NCBI RefSeq assembly: GCF_052076145.1
Contig: NZ_CP197246.1
Span: 6,448,001 to 6,512,000 of the forward strand
Source: Kitasatospora sp052076145
Lineage (GTDB): Bacteria; Actinomycetota; Actinomycetes; Streptomycetales; Streptomycetaceae
Reading direction: 5' to 3'
Length of the DNA stretch: 64,000 bases
In this document: positions 7,894 to 16,048 of the stretch, in pieces
How positions within the stretch are numbered: position 1 is the first letter of the stretch
How the letters are laid out: every line of letters starts with the position of its first letter
Position numbers and translations under genes: made by a program
Notes under the pieces: generated by a model
Told to the model about the DNA's origin: nothing
Seen by the model: the letters and a program-made list of their open reading frames with translations, nothing else
The model's database searches: none

Positions 7894-8673
7894 ATCAGCA
7901 CCGAGCCCCGCATCAACGACCGGATTCGCGTCCCCGAGGTGCGACTCGTCGGTCCCAGCGGCGAGCAGGTCGGCATCGTGCCGCTTGCCAAGGCGCTGGA
8001 GCTCGCGCAGGAGTACGACCTCGACCTGGTCGAGGTCGCGGCGACCGCCCGGCCGCCGGTGTGCAAGCTCATGGACTACGGCAAGTTCAAGTACGAGTCG
8101 GCCATGAAGGCCCGTGAGGCGCGCAAGAACCAGGCGCACACGGTCATCAAGGAGATGAAGCTCCGGCCGAAGATCGACCCGCACGACTATGACACCAAGA
8201 AGGGTCACGTCGTCCGGTTCCTCAAGCAGGGTGACAAGGTCAAGATCACGATCATGTTCCGCGGTCGTGAGCAGTCCCGCCCCGAGCTGGGCTTCCGACT
8301 GCTGCAGCGGCTGGCGAACGACGTCCAGGAGCTGGGCTTCGTGGAGTCCTCGGCCAAGCAGGACGGCCGAAACATGATCATGGTGCTTGGCCCGCACAAG
8401 AAGAAGACCGAGGCCATGGCCGAGGCCCGTGCGATCGCGGACGCCCGTAAGGCCGAGCGTCAGGGCCGTAACGCCGGCCCGGACGACCAGGCTGCGGATG
8501 ACGACGCTGCGCTCGAGGCCGAGAACGCCGCCGCCGAGGCGGAGGCCGACGCCGAGGACATCGACGAGACCGACGAGGTCGACGAGGTCACCGAGGCCGA
8601 GGTCACCGACGAGGCAGCGGCCGAGGCCGACGCCGAGGGCGAGAAGCCGGCCGAGGCCACTCAGGACGCCTGA
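7894..8673 (+). CDS. infC: Translation initiation factor IF-3 (AUC start)
   Basis: IF3 binds the 30S subunit, prevents subunit joining and proofreads start-codon/initiator-tRNA pairing. The conserved N-domain starts STEPRINDRIRVPEVRLVG, so the start must be ATC at 7894, four bases after AGGAGG (7884-7889). The first in-frame GTG/ATG codons would cut into the domain. Non-AUG infC starts are known to allow autoregulation, because IF3 discriminates against them. The linker and C-domain are intact (PKIDPHDYDTKKGHV ... MFRGREQSRPELG). An Ala/Glu/Asp-rich acidic tail of about 70 residues ends the 259-residue protein, typical of streptomycetes. First gene of infC-rpmI-rplT. Confidence 0.96.
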   Translation: MSTEPRINDRIRVPEVRLVGPSGEQVGIVPLAKALELAQEYDLDLVEVAATARPPVCKLMDYGKFKYESAMKAREARKNQAHTVIKEMKLRPKIDPHDYDTKKGHVVRFLKQGDKVKITIMFRGREQSRPELGFRLLQRLANDVQELGFVESSAKQDGRNMIMVLGPHKKKTEAMAEARAIADARKAERQGRNAGPDDQAADDDAALEAENAAAEAEADAEDIDETDEVDEVTEAEVTDEAAAEADAEGEKPAEATQDA

Positions 8674-8714
8674 GCCTGCAAAGGCTTGCGCCGTCCGAGT
8701 GGATCGGTCACCAC

Positions 8715-8783
8715 GGTGCCGGGGCGTCCCGCCCCGGACACCGGAGATCCATCCAGTCCTTACCCGCACGGCAGCGTGCGGGT
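8715..8783 (+). promoter_or_regulatory. Two consecutive hairpins between infC and rpmI
   Basis: Hairpin 1: GGTG plus CCGGGGCG (8715-8726) pairs with CGCCCCGG, a bulged A, and CACC (8730-8742). Hairpin 2: ACCCGCACG (8762-8770) pairs with CGTGCGGGT (8775-8783) around GCAG. They fill the intercistronic gap just before the rpmI ribosome site. They could be an L20-responsive operator or processing or attenuation elements; that function is inferred from position. Confidence 0.5.
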
Positions 8784-8813
8784 GAGGGCGGACCGACGAG
8801 GAGATACGGCGAT

Positions 8814-9008
8814 ATGCCGAAGCAGAAGACTCACAGCGGCGCGAGCAAGCGCTTCAAGATCACGGGCTCGGGCAAGGTGCTGCGTGAGCGTGCCGGTCGC
8901 CGCCACTACCTTGAGCACAAGCCCTCGACGCTGACCCGCAAGCTGGCCGGCACCGTCGTGGTGGCCCCGGCCGACGCGAAGAAGATCAAGAAGCTTCTCG
9001 GCAAGTGA
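8814..9008 (+). CDS. rpmI: 50S ribosomal protein L35
   Basis: A 64-residue, strongly basic protein of the large ribosomal subunit. It has the full family sequence (MPKQKTHSGASKRFKITGSG at the start, KKIKKLLGK at the end) and normal length. A GAGGAG ribosome site precedes ATG 8814. Second gene of infC-rpmI-rplT. Confidence 0.98.
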   Translation: MPKQKTHSGASKRFKITGSGKVLRERAGRRHYLEHKPSTLTRKLAGTVVVAPADAKKIKKLLGK

Positions 9009-9114
9009 TCCCCCTCCCGCCGCCTCCGGGCAGCGGGATCAGTTGATCCTTCCCGACCCATTCGAATGACGGACCACGTGAAGTAGTCCGTGGTCCAACC
9101 CAAGGAGTAACAAA

Positions 9115-9507
9115 GTGGCACGCGTCAAGCGGGCAGTGAACGCCCACAAGAAGCGCCGGGTCATCCTCGAGCGGGCCAGCGGTTACCGCGGCCAGCGGTC
9201 GCGCCTGTACCGCAAGGCCAAGGAGCAGGTCACCCACTCGCTCGTTTACAACTACAACGACCGCAAGAAGCGCAAGGGCGACTTCCGTCAGCTCTGGATC
9301 CAGCGCATCAACGCTGCGGCCCGCGCCAACGGCATCACGTACAACCGCTTCGTGCAGGGTCTGAAGATCGCGAACGTCGAGATCGACCGCAAGATGCTGG
9401 CCGACCTCGCCGTCAACGACCCGGGCGTCTTCGCGTCGCTCGTCGAGGTCGCTCAGAAGGCCCTCCCGGCCGACGTCAACGCCCCCCGGGCCGCCGTCGC
9501 CGCCTGA
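9115..9507 (+). CDS. rplT: 50S ribosomal protein L20
   Basis: A 130-residue 23S rRNA-binding protein, needed for early large-subunit assembly and in other bacteria a translational repressor of its own operon. Conserved segments are ARVKRAVNAHKKRRVILERA and YRGQRSRLYRKAKEQV. The start is GTG 9115, preceded by AAGGAG. The last gene of the operon, followed by a 13-bp terminator stem. Confidence 0.98.
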   Translation: MARVKRAVNAHKKRRVILERASGYRGQRSRLYRKAKEQVTHSLVYNYNDRKKRKGDFRQLWIQRINAAARANGITYNRFVQGLKIANVEIDRKMLADLAVNDPGVFASLVEVAQKALPADVNAPRAAVAA

Positions 9508-9537
9508 TCCTCCGGGATCAGTAGTAGTTGAGCTTTC

Positions 9538-9573
9538 CTCGGACCCGCAGGCACTCACGTCTGCGGGTCCGAG
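9538..9573 (+). terminator. Terminator after rplT
   Basis: A perfect 13-bp stem (9538-9550 with 9561-9573) around a 10-nt loop, followed by TGTTT. It closes infC-rpmI-rplT and precedes the RNA methyltransferase gene. Confidence 0.8.
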
Positions 9574-9620
9574 TGTTTCCCGGCCCGCACACCTGATCGA
9601 CCTCCCCAGAGAACGAGAGC

Positions 9621-10496
9621 ATGCAGAGCACCGACACCCCCCTGCTCACCTCCCTGCGCTCGCCCCGCGTCGTCGCCGCCCGCAAGCTGGCCCGGCGCAG
9701 CAACCGCAGCAAGGAGCGCCGCTTCCTGGCCGAGGGGCCGCAGGCCGTCCGGGAGGCCGTCGCGTACGGGCGCCCGGCGGGGTCGGACGAGCACGTGGTG
9801 GTGGAGGTCTACCTCACCGTGGAGGCCGCCGAGCGGCACCCGGACATCGTGCAGGCTGCGCTCACCGAGGGGCTGCCGGTGCTCACGGCCACCGACGAGG
9901 TGATCGCCGAGATCTGCGACACCGTCACCCCGCAGGGCATCGTCGCGCTCTGCCGCTTCCTGGACACCCCCTTCGAGGACATCCTCAAGGCCCGCCCGCA
10001 GCTGGTCGCCGTGCTCGCGCACGTCCGCGACCCCGGGAACGCGGGCACCGTGCTGCGGACCGCCGACGCGGCCGGGGCGGACGCGGTGATCCTCACCGAC
10101 GCCTCCGTGGACCCGTACAACCCGAAGGCCGTCCGGGCCTCCGTCGGGAGCCTGTTCCACCTGCCGTTCGCCGTCGGGGTGCCGGTCGAGGAGGCCGTCG
10201 CCAGGCTGCGCGAGGCCGGGGTGCGGGTGCTCGCGGCCGACGGCGCGGGGGAGCGCGACCTCGACCAGGAGCTGGACGAGGGCACCCTCGGCGCGCCCGG
10301 GGCCTGGGTCTTCGGCAACGAGGCCTGGGGCCTGCCGGAGGAGACCCGGGCGCTCGCCGACGAGGTCGTGCGCGTCCCGATCCACGGCCACGCCGAGAGC
10401 CTCAACCTGGCGACCGCCGCCGCCGTCTGCCTCTATGCCTCCGCGCGTGCCCAGCGCTCGCCCGGAGGGTGTCGCGTACCGGGGTCGGGGCGCTAG
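9621..10496 (+). CDS. TrmH/SpoU-family 2'-O-methyltransferase
   Basis: A 291-residue SPOUT RNA methyltransferase. The N-terminal substrate-binding domain (about 10-100) carries SKERRFLAEGPQAVREA. The knotted catalytic domain has motif 1 (HVRDPGNAGTVLRTADAAG), motif 2 (VFGNEAWGLP) and motif 3 (VPIHGHAESLNLATAAAVCL). These SAM-binding and catalytic residues are all intact, so it should methylate a ribose in rRNA or tRNA; the site cannot be assigned. The place between rplT and pheST is, from memory, conserved in Streptomyces. Start ATG 9621 has a GAGAACGAGAG-like purine stretch upstream. Confidence 0.92.
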   Translation: MQSTDTPLLTSLRSPRVVAARKLARRSNRSKERRFLAEGPQAVREAVAYGRPAGSDEHVVVEVYLTVEAAERHPDIVQAALTEGLPVLTATDEVIAEICDTVTPQGIVALCRFLDTPFEDILKARPQLVAVLAHVRDPGNAGTVLRTADAAGADAVILTDASVDPYNPKAVRASVGSLFHLPFAVGVPVEEAVARLREAGVRVLAADGAGERDLDQELDEGTLGAPGAWVFGNEAWGLPEETRALADEVVRVPIHGHAESLNLATAAAVCLYASARAQRSPGGCRVPGSGR

Positions 10497-10556
10497 GGTC
10501 GGACAGTGGGGGCACCTTTACGGTGGGTAATCGGTGGGTAATTGGGGAGGACGCCC

Positions 10557-11660
10557 ATGGTCGGCAACGGGCCCGAGTGGCACCCGGACGACCTGCCGGA
10601 CGGCTTGGTGATCGCCGACCGCACAGGTGAGGTGGTCTGCTTCAACACGGCCGCCGCCCGGCTCACCGGCATCCGGGCCGCCACGGCGCTCGGCACCCGG
10701 CTGGAGGAGGCCCTCCCGCTGGAGGACCTGGACGGGCACCGCTGGTGGCAGCTGACCGACCCGTACGGCGGGCTCGCCGTGCGCACCGGGCAGCCCGAAC
10801 GCAACCTGCTGCTGCCCGGCGGCCGTGAGGTGCTGGTCTCCGCCCGGTACGTCCGCAGCGCCCCGCGCGGGCCGGTCGAGCGGGTGGTGGTCGCGCTGCG
10901 CGGCACCGAGGCCCGGCGGCGCACCGAGCGCGGGCACGCCGAGCTGATCGCCACCGTCGCGCACGAGCTGCGTTCGCCGCTCACCAGCGTCAAGGGCTTC
11001 ACCAAGACCCTGCTGGTCAAGTGGGAGCGCTTCACCGACGAGCAGAAGCGCTGGATGCTGGAGAGCGTCGACGCCGACGCCGACCGGGTGACCCGGCTGA
11101 TCGCCGAGCTGCTGGACATCTCCCGGATCGACGCCGGGCGGCTGGAGCTGCGCAAGCAGGTCGTCGACCTCGCCGCCGCCGTCCGCCGGCACGTGGACGG
11201 CAAGGTCGCCGCGGGCATCCCCGCCGAGCGCTTCGACATCCGGATCACCGAGCCGCTCACCCAGCTCTGGGCCGACCCGGACAAGGTCGACCAGGTGCTC
11301 GCCAACCTGCTGGAAAACGCGGTGCGGCACGGCGAGGGAACTGTCACCATCGAGGTGGCGCCCGCCAAGGAGCTGGTCGAGGCCGCCGACTGGGAGCGCC
11401 CCGGCACTCCCCCCAAGGTCATGGAAGGAACGGCGGTCACCGTGAGCGACGAAGGCACCGGCATCCCCGAGGAGTCGATGCCGCGCGTCTTCACCCGCTT
11501 CTGGCGCGGTTCCAAGCGCGGCGGCACCGGCCTCGGCCTCTACATCGTCAAGGGCATCGTCGAGGCCCACTGCGGCACCATCCGGATCACGCGCGCGCCC
11601 GGTGGCGGCGCCCAGTTCCGATTTATCCTGCCCGCCGGAGTGCCCGACTTCATGCTGTGA
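10557..11660 (+). CDS. PAS-domain sensor histidine kinase (cytoplasmic)
   Basis: A 367-residue soluble kinase with no membrane segment. A PAS-like domain (about 8-110; LPDGLVIADRTGEVVCFNTA) is followed by HisKA with the phospho-acceptor in ATVAHELRSPLTSVKG. The HATPase domain has the N box (LLENAVRHGEG), G1 (SDEGTGIPEE) and G2 (GGTGLGLYIVKG). ATG 10557 is chosen for its GGGGAGG ribosome site 6 nt upstream; a TTG five codons earlier is unlikely. A TAGGGT -10-like hexamer overlaps the preceding stop codon. No response regulator is adjacent, so it is an orphan kinase; position before pheS appears conserved in the group (memory). Confidence 0.9.
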   Translation: MVGNGPEWHPDDLPDGLVIADRTGEVVCFNTAAARLTGIRAATALGTRLEEALPLEDLDGHRWWQLTDPYGGLAVRTGQPERNLLLPGGREVLVSARYVRSAPRGPVERVVVALRGTEARRRTERGHAELIATVAHELRSPLTSVKGFTKTLLVKWERFTDEQKRWMLESVDADADRVTRLIAELLDISRIDAGRLELRKQVVDLAAAVRRHVDGKVAAGIPAERFDIRITEPLTQLWADPDKVDQVLANLLENAVRHGEGTVTIEVAPAKELVEAADWERPGTPPKVMEGTAVTVSDEGTGIPEESMPRVFTRFWRGSKRGGTGLGLYIVKGIVEAHCGTIRITRAPGGGAQFRFILPAGVPDFML

Positions 11661-11690
11661 AACAGCATGAACGACATGCGGGGCATGCTG
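11649..11690 (+). promoter_or_regulatory. Alternative hairpins at the end of the kinase gene / pheS leader
   Basis: Three copies of a heptamer pair alternately: CATGCTG 11651-11657, its complement CAGCATG 11663-11669, and CATGCTG again 11684-11690. Segments 1:2 form a 9-bp stem (with flanking TT/AA) whose loop holds the TGA stop of the kinase gene; segments 2:3 form a mutually exclusive hairpin. A TACACT -10-like hexamer at 11731-11736 may start the pheS transcript downstream. Confidence 0.45.
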
Positions 11691-11897
11691 TAAGGAGTCC
11701 TGGCCCGGCGGGCTGTGTACGCGCTGCGACTACACTCGGCCTTTGGCGTTGCGCGACGCCCTGCGCGGCGGTGCCGCGGACATGCTCTTCCTCCAGGTAC
11801 GGAGATCGGCTGCCCGTGCCCTCGGCCACGCAGGGCGTACCGCAGTGACGAGGCCCAAGACCTGAGCACACACGAGCAGGAGCACGGGAAGATAGAG

Positions 11898-13019
11898 ATG
11901 TCGGCACCCAACAAGTCGTACGACCCGGTAGAGGTCGAGGCACTGAAGCCCGAAGAGGTCGAGCGCGCCCGGGACGAGGCCGTCGCGGCCTTCGCCGCCG
12001 CCGCCACGCTGGACGAGCTCAAGCAGGCCAAGGTCGCGCACACCGGCGACCGCTCGGCCCTGTCCCTCGCCAACCGTGAGATCGGCGCACTGCCCCCGCA
12101 CGCCAAGGCGGCGGCCGGCAAGCTGATCGGCCAGGCCCGTGGCGCCGTCAACCAGGCGCTCGCCAAGCGCCAGGTCGAGCTGGAGGCGGAGCGGGACGCC
12201 CGCGTGCTGGTCGAGGAGGCGGTGGACGTCACGCTGCCGTACGACCGCGCGCCGCGCGGTGCCCGGCACCCGCTGACGACGCTCGCCGAGCGCATCGAGG
12301 ACACCTTCGTGGCCATGGGCTACGAGGTCGCGGAGGGCCCCGAGGTCGAGGCGGAGTGGCTCAACTTCGACGCCCTCAACCTCGGCGAGGACCACCCGGC
12401 CCGCTCGATGCAGGACACCTTCTTCGTGCAGGCCCCCGACGGCTCGGCCGACTCCGGTGTCGTGCTGCGCACCCAGACCTCCCCGGTGCAGGCCCGGACG
12501 CTGCTCGACCGCGAGCCGCCGGTCTACGTCGTCTGCCCCGGCCGGGTCTACCGCACCGACGAGCTGGACGCGACGCACACCCCCGTCTTCCGGCAGGTCG
12601 AGGGCCTGGCGGTGGACGAGGGCATCACCTTCGCCGACCTCAAGGGCACCATCGAGCTGCTGGTCTCGAAGCTGATCGGCGACGGCCTGGAGCTGCGCTG
12701 GCGGCCCTCGTACTTCCCGTTCACCGAGCCGAGCGCCGAGATCGACCTGCAGTGCTTCGTCTGCCGCGGCGAGAGCGTAGGCAACCCGGACAAGCCCTGC
12801 CGCACCTGCTCCTCCGAGGGCTGGATCGAGCTCGGCGGCTGCGGCGTCGTCAACCCCCGGGTGCTGGTCGCCTGCGGCGTCGACCCGAGCCGCTACAGCG
12901 GGTTCGCCTTCGGCCTCGGCCTGGAGCGAATCCTGATGAACCGCCACAACGTCGCCGACATGCGCGACATGGTCGAGGGTGACGTCCGCTTCACCCTCCC
13001 GTTCGGGATGGAGATCTGA
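11898..13019 (+). CDS. pheS: Phenylalanyl-tRNA synthetase alpha subunit
   Basis: A 373-residue catalytic subunit of the alpha2-beta2 synthetase that charges tRNA-Phe. The N-terminal coiled coil (about 15-110) binds tRNA. Class II motifs follow: motif 2 around RTDELDATHTPVFRQVEGL and motif 3 GFAFGLGLERILMNRHNV. A Cys-rich loop (CFVCRGESVG ... CRTCSSEG) is present. ATG 11898 opens the conserved N-terminus (MSAPNKSYDPVEVE). The stop overlaps the pheT start by one base (TGATG), giving translational coupling. Confidence 0.97.
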   Translation: MSAPNKSYDPVEVEALKPEEVERARDEAVAAFAAAATLDELKQAKVAHTGDRSALSLANREIGALPPHAKAAAGKLIGQARGAVNQALAKRQVELEAERDARVLVEEAVDVTLPYDRAPRGARHPLTTLAERIEDTFVAMGYEVAEGPEVEAEWLNFDALNLGEDHPARSMQDTFFVQAPDGSADSGVVLRTQTSPVQARTLLDREPPVYVVCPGRVYRTDELDATHTPVFRQVEGLAVDEGITFADLKGTIELLVSKLIGDGLELRWRPSYFPFTEPSAEIDLQCFVCRGESVGNPDKPCRTCSSEGWIELGGCGVVNPRVLVACGVDPSRYSGFAFGLGLERILMNRHNVADMRDMVEGDVRFTLPFGMEI

Positions 13020-15514
13020 TGCGCGTCCCGCTCTCCTGGCTGCGCGAGTACGTCGACCTTCCGGCGGGTGAGACCGGCCGCGACGTCGCCGCCCGGCTGG
13101 TCCGCGCCGGGCTCGAGGTCGAGACCGTCGAGCAGCTGAACGCCGACCTCAAGGGCCCGCTGGTCGTCGGCCAGGTGCTGTCGATCGAGGAGCTCCCCGG
13201 CTTCAAGAAGCCGATCCGGCACTGCTTCGTCAACGTCGGCGACGCCAACGGCACCGGCGAACCGCAGGAGATCGTCTGCGGCGCGACCAACTTCGCCGTC
13301 GGCGACAAGGTCGTCGTGGTGCTCCCCGGCGCCGTCCTGCCCGGCCCGTTCCCGATCGCCGCGCGGCAGACCTACGGCCACACCTCGGCCGGCATGATCT
13401 GCTCCGCCCGCGAGCTCGGCATGGGTGACGACCACAACGGCATCATCGTGCTCCCGCCGGAGTACGAGCCCGGCACCGACGCCGTCGAGCTGCTGCAGCT
13501 CGTCGACGAGGTGCTCGACATCGCCGTCACCCCCGACCGGGGCTACTGCCTCTCGATGCGCGGCGTCGCCCGCGAGGCCGCCGCCGCGTACGGGCTGCCG
13601 CTGGCCGACCCGGCGCTGCTCGACGTGCCCCCGGCCAACTCCTACGGCTACCTCGTCAAGGTCGCCGACCCGGCGGGCTGCGACCGCTTCGTGGCCCGCA
13701 CGGTCACCGGCATCGACCCGGCCGCGCAGTCGCCGATCTGGCTCCAGCGCCGGCTGCAGAAGTCGGGCATCCGCCCGATCTCGCTGACCGTCGACATCAC
13801 CAACTACGTGATGCTGGAGGTCGGGCAGCCGCTGCACGCGTACGACCGCAGCCGCGTGGACGGCGCGATCCAGGTCCGCCGCGCGCAGGACGGCGAGCTG
13901 ATCACCACCCTCGACGGCGTCGAGCGCAAGCTCTCCGCCGAGGACCTGCTGATCTGCGACAACTCCGGGCCGATCGGCCTGGCGGGTGTCATGGGCGGCG
14001 CGTCCACCGAGATCCTCGACCCGGCCGCCGGGCCCGGCACCACCGAGGTGATCATCGAGGCCGCGCACTTCGACCCGGTCACCGTCGCGCGTGCCGCCAA
14101 GCGGCACAAGCTGCCCTCCGAGGCGTCCAAGCGCTTCGAGCGCGGCGTCGACCCGGAGGCCGCCCGTGCCGCCGCGCAGCGCGCCGTCGACCTGCTGGTC
14201 CTGATCGCGGGCGGCACCGCCGAGGCCGGGGTCACCGACATCGCGGCCCCGCACCCGCTGCGCACCATCGCCATCGACGCGGACCTCCCCGACCGCGTCG
14301 CGGGCACTGGCTACGGCCGGGAGACCGTCACCCGGCGGCTCCAGGAGATCGGCTGCACCGTCGCGGGCACCGACATCCTGGAGGTCACCCCGCCGACCTG
14401 GCGCCCCGACCTCACCGACCCGTACGACCTCGCGGAGGAGGTCATCCGCCTGGAGGGCTACGACAACGTGCCCGCGCGGATGCCCACCGTGCCGCCGGGC
14501 CGTGGCCTGACCGAGGCGCAGCGCTTCCACCGCCGCACGGGCGTCGCGCTGGCCGGTGCGGGCTACGTCGAGGTCAACAACTACCCCTTCGTCGGCGAGG
14601 CCGCGCTCGACGCGCTCGGCCTGGAGAAGGGCGACGAGCGCCGCCGCACGGTGAAGCTCGTCAACCCGCTGAACGACGAGGAGCCGGCGCTGCGCACCAC
14701 GCTGCTGCCGGGCCTGCTCGGCGCACTGCGGCGCAACATCGGCCGGGGCAACACCGACCTGGCGATCTTCGAGTCGGGCACCGTCTTCCTCCCCAAGGCG
14801 GAGTCGAAGGTTGCTCCGCGCCTGCCCGTCGACCGCCGTCCGACCGAGGAGCAGCTGGCCTCGCTGGACGCCGCGCTGCCGGACCAGCCGCGCCGGGTAG
14901 CCGTCGCCCTCGCGGGCGAGCGGCTGCCGTCCGGCTGGTGGGGCAAGGGCGCGGGCGCGGTCTGGGCGGACGCCGTCGAGGCGGCCCGCACCGTCGCCGC
15001 CTCCGCGGGCGTGGAGCTGACGATCCGTCAGGCCCAGCGTCAGCCGTGGCACCCGGGCCGCTGCGCCGAGCTGCTGGTCGGCGAGGTCGTCGTCGGCCAC
15101 GCCGGTGAGCTGCACCCGCGCGTCATCAAGTCGCTGAACCTGCCGGAGCGCACCAGCGCGATGGAGATCGACCTCGACCTGCTCTTCGCCGCCGGCGAGC
15201 AGCGGGTCAGCGGCCCGGCGGTGTCCTCCTACCCGGTGGCCACCCAGGACGTCGCGCTGATCGTCGACTCCGCCGTGCCGGCCGCCGAGGTCGAGACCGC
15301 GCTGCGCGCCGGGGCGGGTGAACTGCTGGAGGCCATCAGGCTGTTCGACGTCTTCACCGGTGAGCAGGCGGGCGAGGGCAAGAAGTCGCTGGCGTACACG
15401 CTGCGCTTCCGTGCCACCGACCGCACGCTGACGGCCGACGAGGCGTCGGCGGCCCGCGAGTCGGCGGTGGCTGCGGCCGCTGCCGCGACGGGTGCGGTGC
15501 TGCGCGGCGCCTGA
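13019..15514 (+). CDS. pheT: Phenylalanyl-tRNA synthetase beta subunit
   Basis: An 831-residue partner of PheS with the full bacterial domain order. It has an N-terminal helix, a tRNA-binding OB-fold (about 45-160), B3/B4 editing domain (about 215-400; LTVDITNYVMLEVGQPLHAY), B5 (about 410-480), catalytic-like core (about 500-700) and a C-terminal anticodon-binding FDX-ACB domain (about 735-830; SSYPVATQDVALIVD). Length is normal. It is translationally coupled to pheS, and a 15-bp terminator follows. Confidence 0.97.
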   Translation: MRVPLSWLREYVDLPAGETGRDVAARLVRAGLEVETVEQLNADLKGPLVVGQVLSIEELPGFKKPIRHCFVNVGDANGTGEPQEIVCGATNFAVGDKVVVVLPGAVLPGPFPIAARQTYGHTSAGMICSARELGMGDDHNGIIVLPPEYEPGTDAVELLQLVDEVLDIAVTPDRGYCLSMRGVAREAAAAYGLPLADPALLDVPPANSYGYLVKVADPAGCDRFVARTVTGIDPAAQSPIWLQRRLQKSGIRPISLTVDITNYVMLEVGQPLHAYDRSRVDGAIQVRRAQDGELITTLDGVERKLSAEDLLICDNSGPIGLAGVMGGASTEILDPAAGPGTTEVIIEAAHFDPVTVARAAKRHKLPSEASKRFERGVDPEAARAAAQRAVDLLVLIAGGTAEAGVTDIAAPHPLRTIAIDADLPDRVAGTGYGRETVTRRLQEIGCTVAGTDILEVTPPTWRPDLTDPYDLAEEVIRLEGYDNVPARMPTVPPGRGLTEAQRFHRRTGVALAGAGYVEVNNYPFVGEAALDALGLEKGDERRRTVKLVNPLNDEEPALRTTLLPGLLGALRRNIGRGNTDLAIFESGTVFLPKAESKVAPRLPVDRRPTEEQLASLDAALPDQPRRVAVALAGERLPSGWWGKGAGAVWADAVEAARTVAASAGVELTIRQAQRQPWHPGRCAELLVGEVVVGHAGELHPRVIKSLNLPERTSAMEIDLDLLFAAGEQRVSGPAVSSYPVATQDVALIVDSAVPAAEVETALRAGAGELLEAIRLFDVFTGEQAGEGKKSLAYTLRFRATDRTLTADEASAARESAVAAAAAATGAVLRGA

Positions 15515-15525
15515 CGCCTAGCTTG

Positions 15526-15560
15526 AAGGGCCCCACTCCCCGGCCGGGAGTGGGGTCCTT
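15526..15560 (+). terminator. Terminator after pheT
   Basis: A 15-bp stem with one G-U pair (15526-15540 with 15546-15560) and a CGGCC loop. The right arm ends in TCCTT. It closes the pheST operon before the GntR promoter. Confidence 0.85.
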
Positions 15561-15579
15561 CGGCGTTTCCGGGCCCGGT

Positions 15580-15632
15580 TTGACTGGTGATCAGTAGTCG
15601 GCTTAACTCTTTACCTATGGAAGTAGATAAAG
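15580..15632 (+). promoter_or_regulatory. Sigma-70-type promoter and operator of the GntR/ABC operon
   Basis: TTGACT (15580-15585), a 17-bp spacer, then TTAACT (15603-15608) form a near-consensus promoter. The expected start site falls at about 15615-15617, on the ATG itself, so the mRNA should be leaderless. An inverted repeat CTTTACCTA (15609-15617) / TAGATAAAG (15624-15632), 8 of 9 matching, straddles the start codon and is the likely binding site of the encoded GntR repressor. Confidence 0.7.
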
Positions 15633-16048
15633 GTGATGAGCTGCCCTCGCCGATCGAGTTCCGGCTCGACCCGGCCTCCGGGGTGCCGACCTACCTGCAA
15701 CTCGTGCAACAGGTCGAACAGGCCCTGCGGATCGGGTACCTGAAGCAGGGCGACCAGCTGCCCCGGGTCAAGGACGTGGTCGCGGGGCTGGCGATCAACC
15801 CCAACACGGTGCTCAAGGCGTACCGCGAGCTGGAGCACCGGGGGCTGGCCGTCGGCAAGCGCGGGCAGGGCACTTTCGTCGCGGGGCTGCCCGCTTCGGT
15901 GGTGCCACTGCGGGAGCAACTGGCCCTGCACAAGGGCTTGGTGGAGTGGATGCGCGCGGCCAGGGCGGCCGGGCTGGACGAGGGGGCGATGGCGGCGCTG
16001 TTCGAGAACGCGCTGCACGAGCTCCGGAACACGGGGGACGTGGCATGA
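15617..16048 (+). CDS. GntR-family transcriptional regulator, YtrA subfamily
   Basis: A 143-residue regulator. A winged-helix GntR domain (about 25-90: PTYLQLVQQVEQALRIGYLK ... INPNTVLKAYRELEHRGL) is followed by the short two-helix YtrA tail (about 95-143) used for dimerisation. YtrA regulators repress neighbouring ABC transporter genes and themselves. The start ATG 15617 has no ribosome site but sits 9 bp after a -10 box, consistent with leaderless translation; a GTG ten codons earlier lies upstream of the predicted transcript start. ATGA overlap with the ABC ATPase gene shows operon organisation. Confidence 0.93.
   Translation: MEVDKGDELPSPIEFRLDPASGVPTYLQLVQQVEQALRIGYLKQGDQLPRVKDVVAGLAINPNTVLKAYRELEHRGLAVGKRGQGTFVAGLPASVVPLREQLALHKGLVEWMRAARAAGLDEGAMAALFENALHELRNTGDVA

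Noticed and set aside
11660..11897. T-box or Phe-rich leader peptide before pheS
   Set aside because: No T-box core or terminator/antiterminator was found and the only short frame (MNDMRGML) has no Phe codon.
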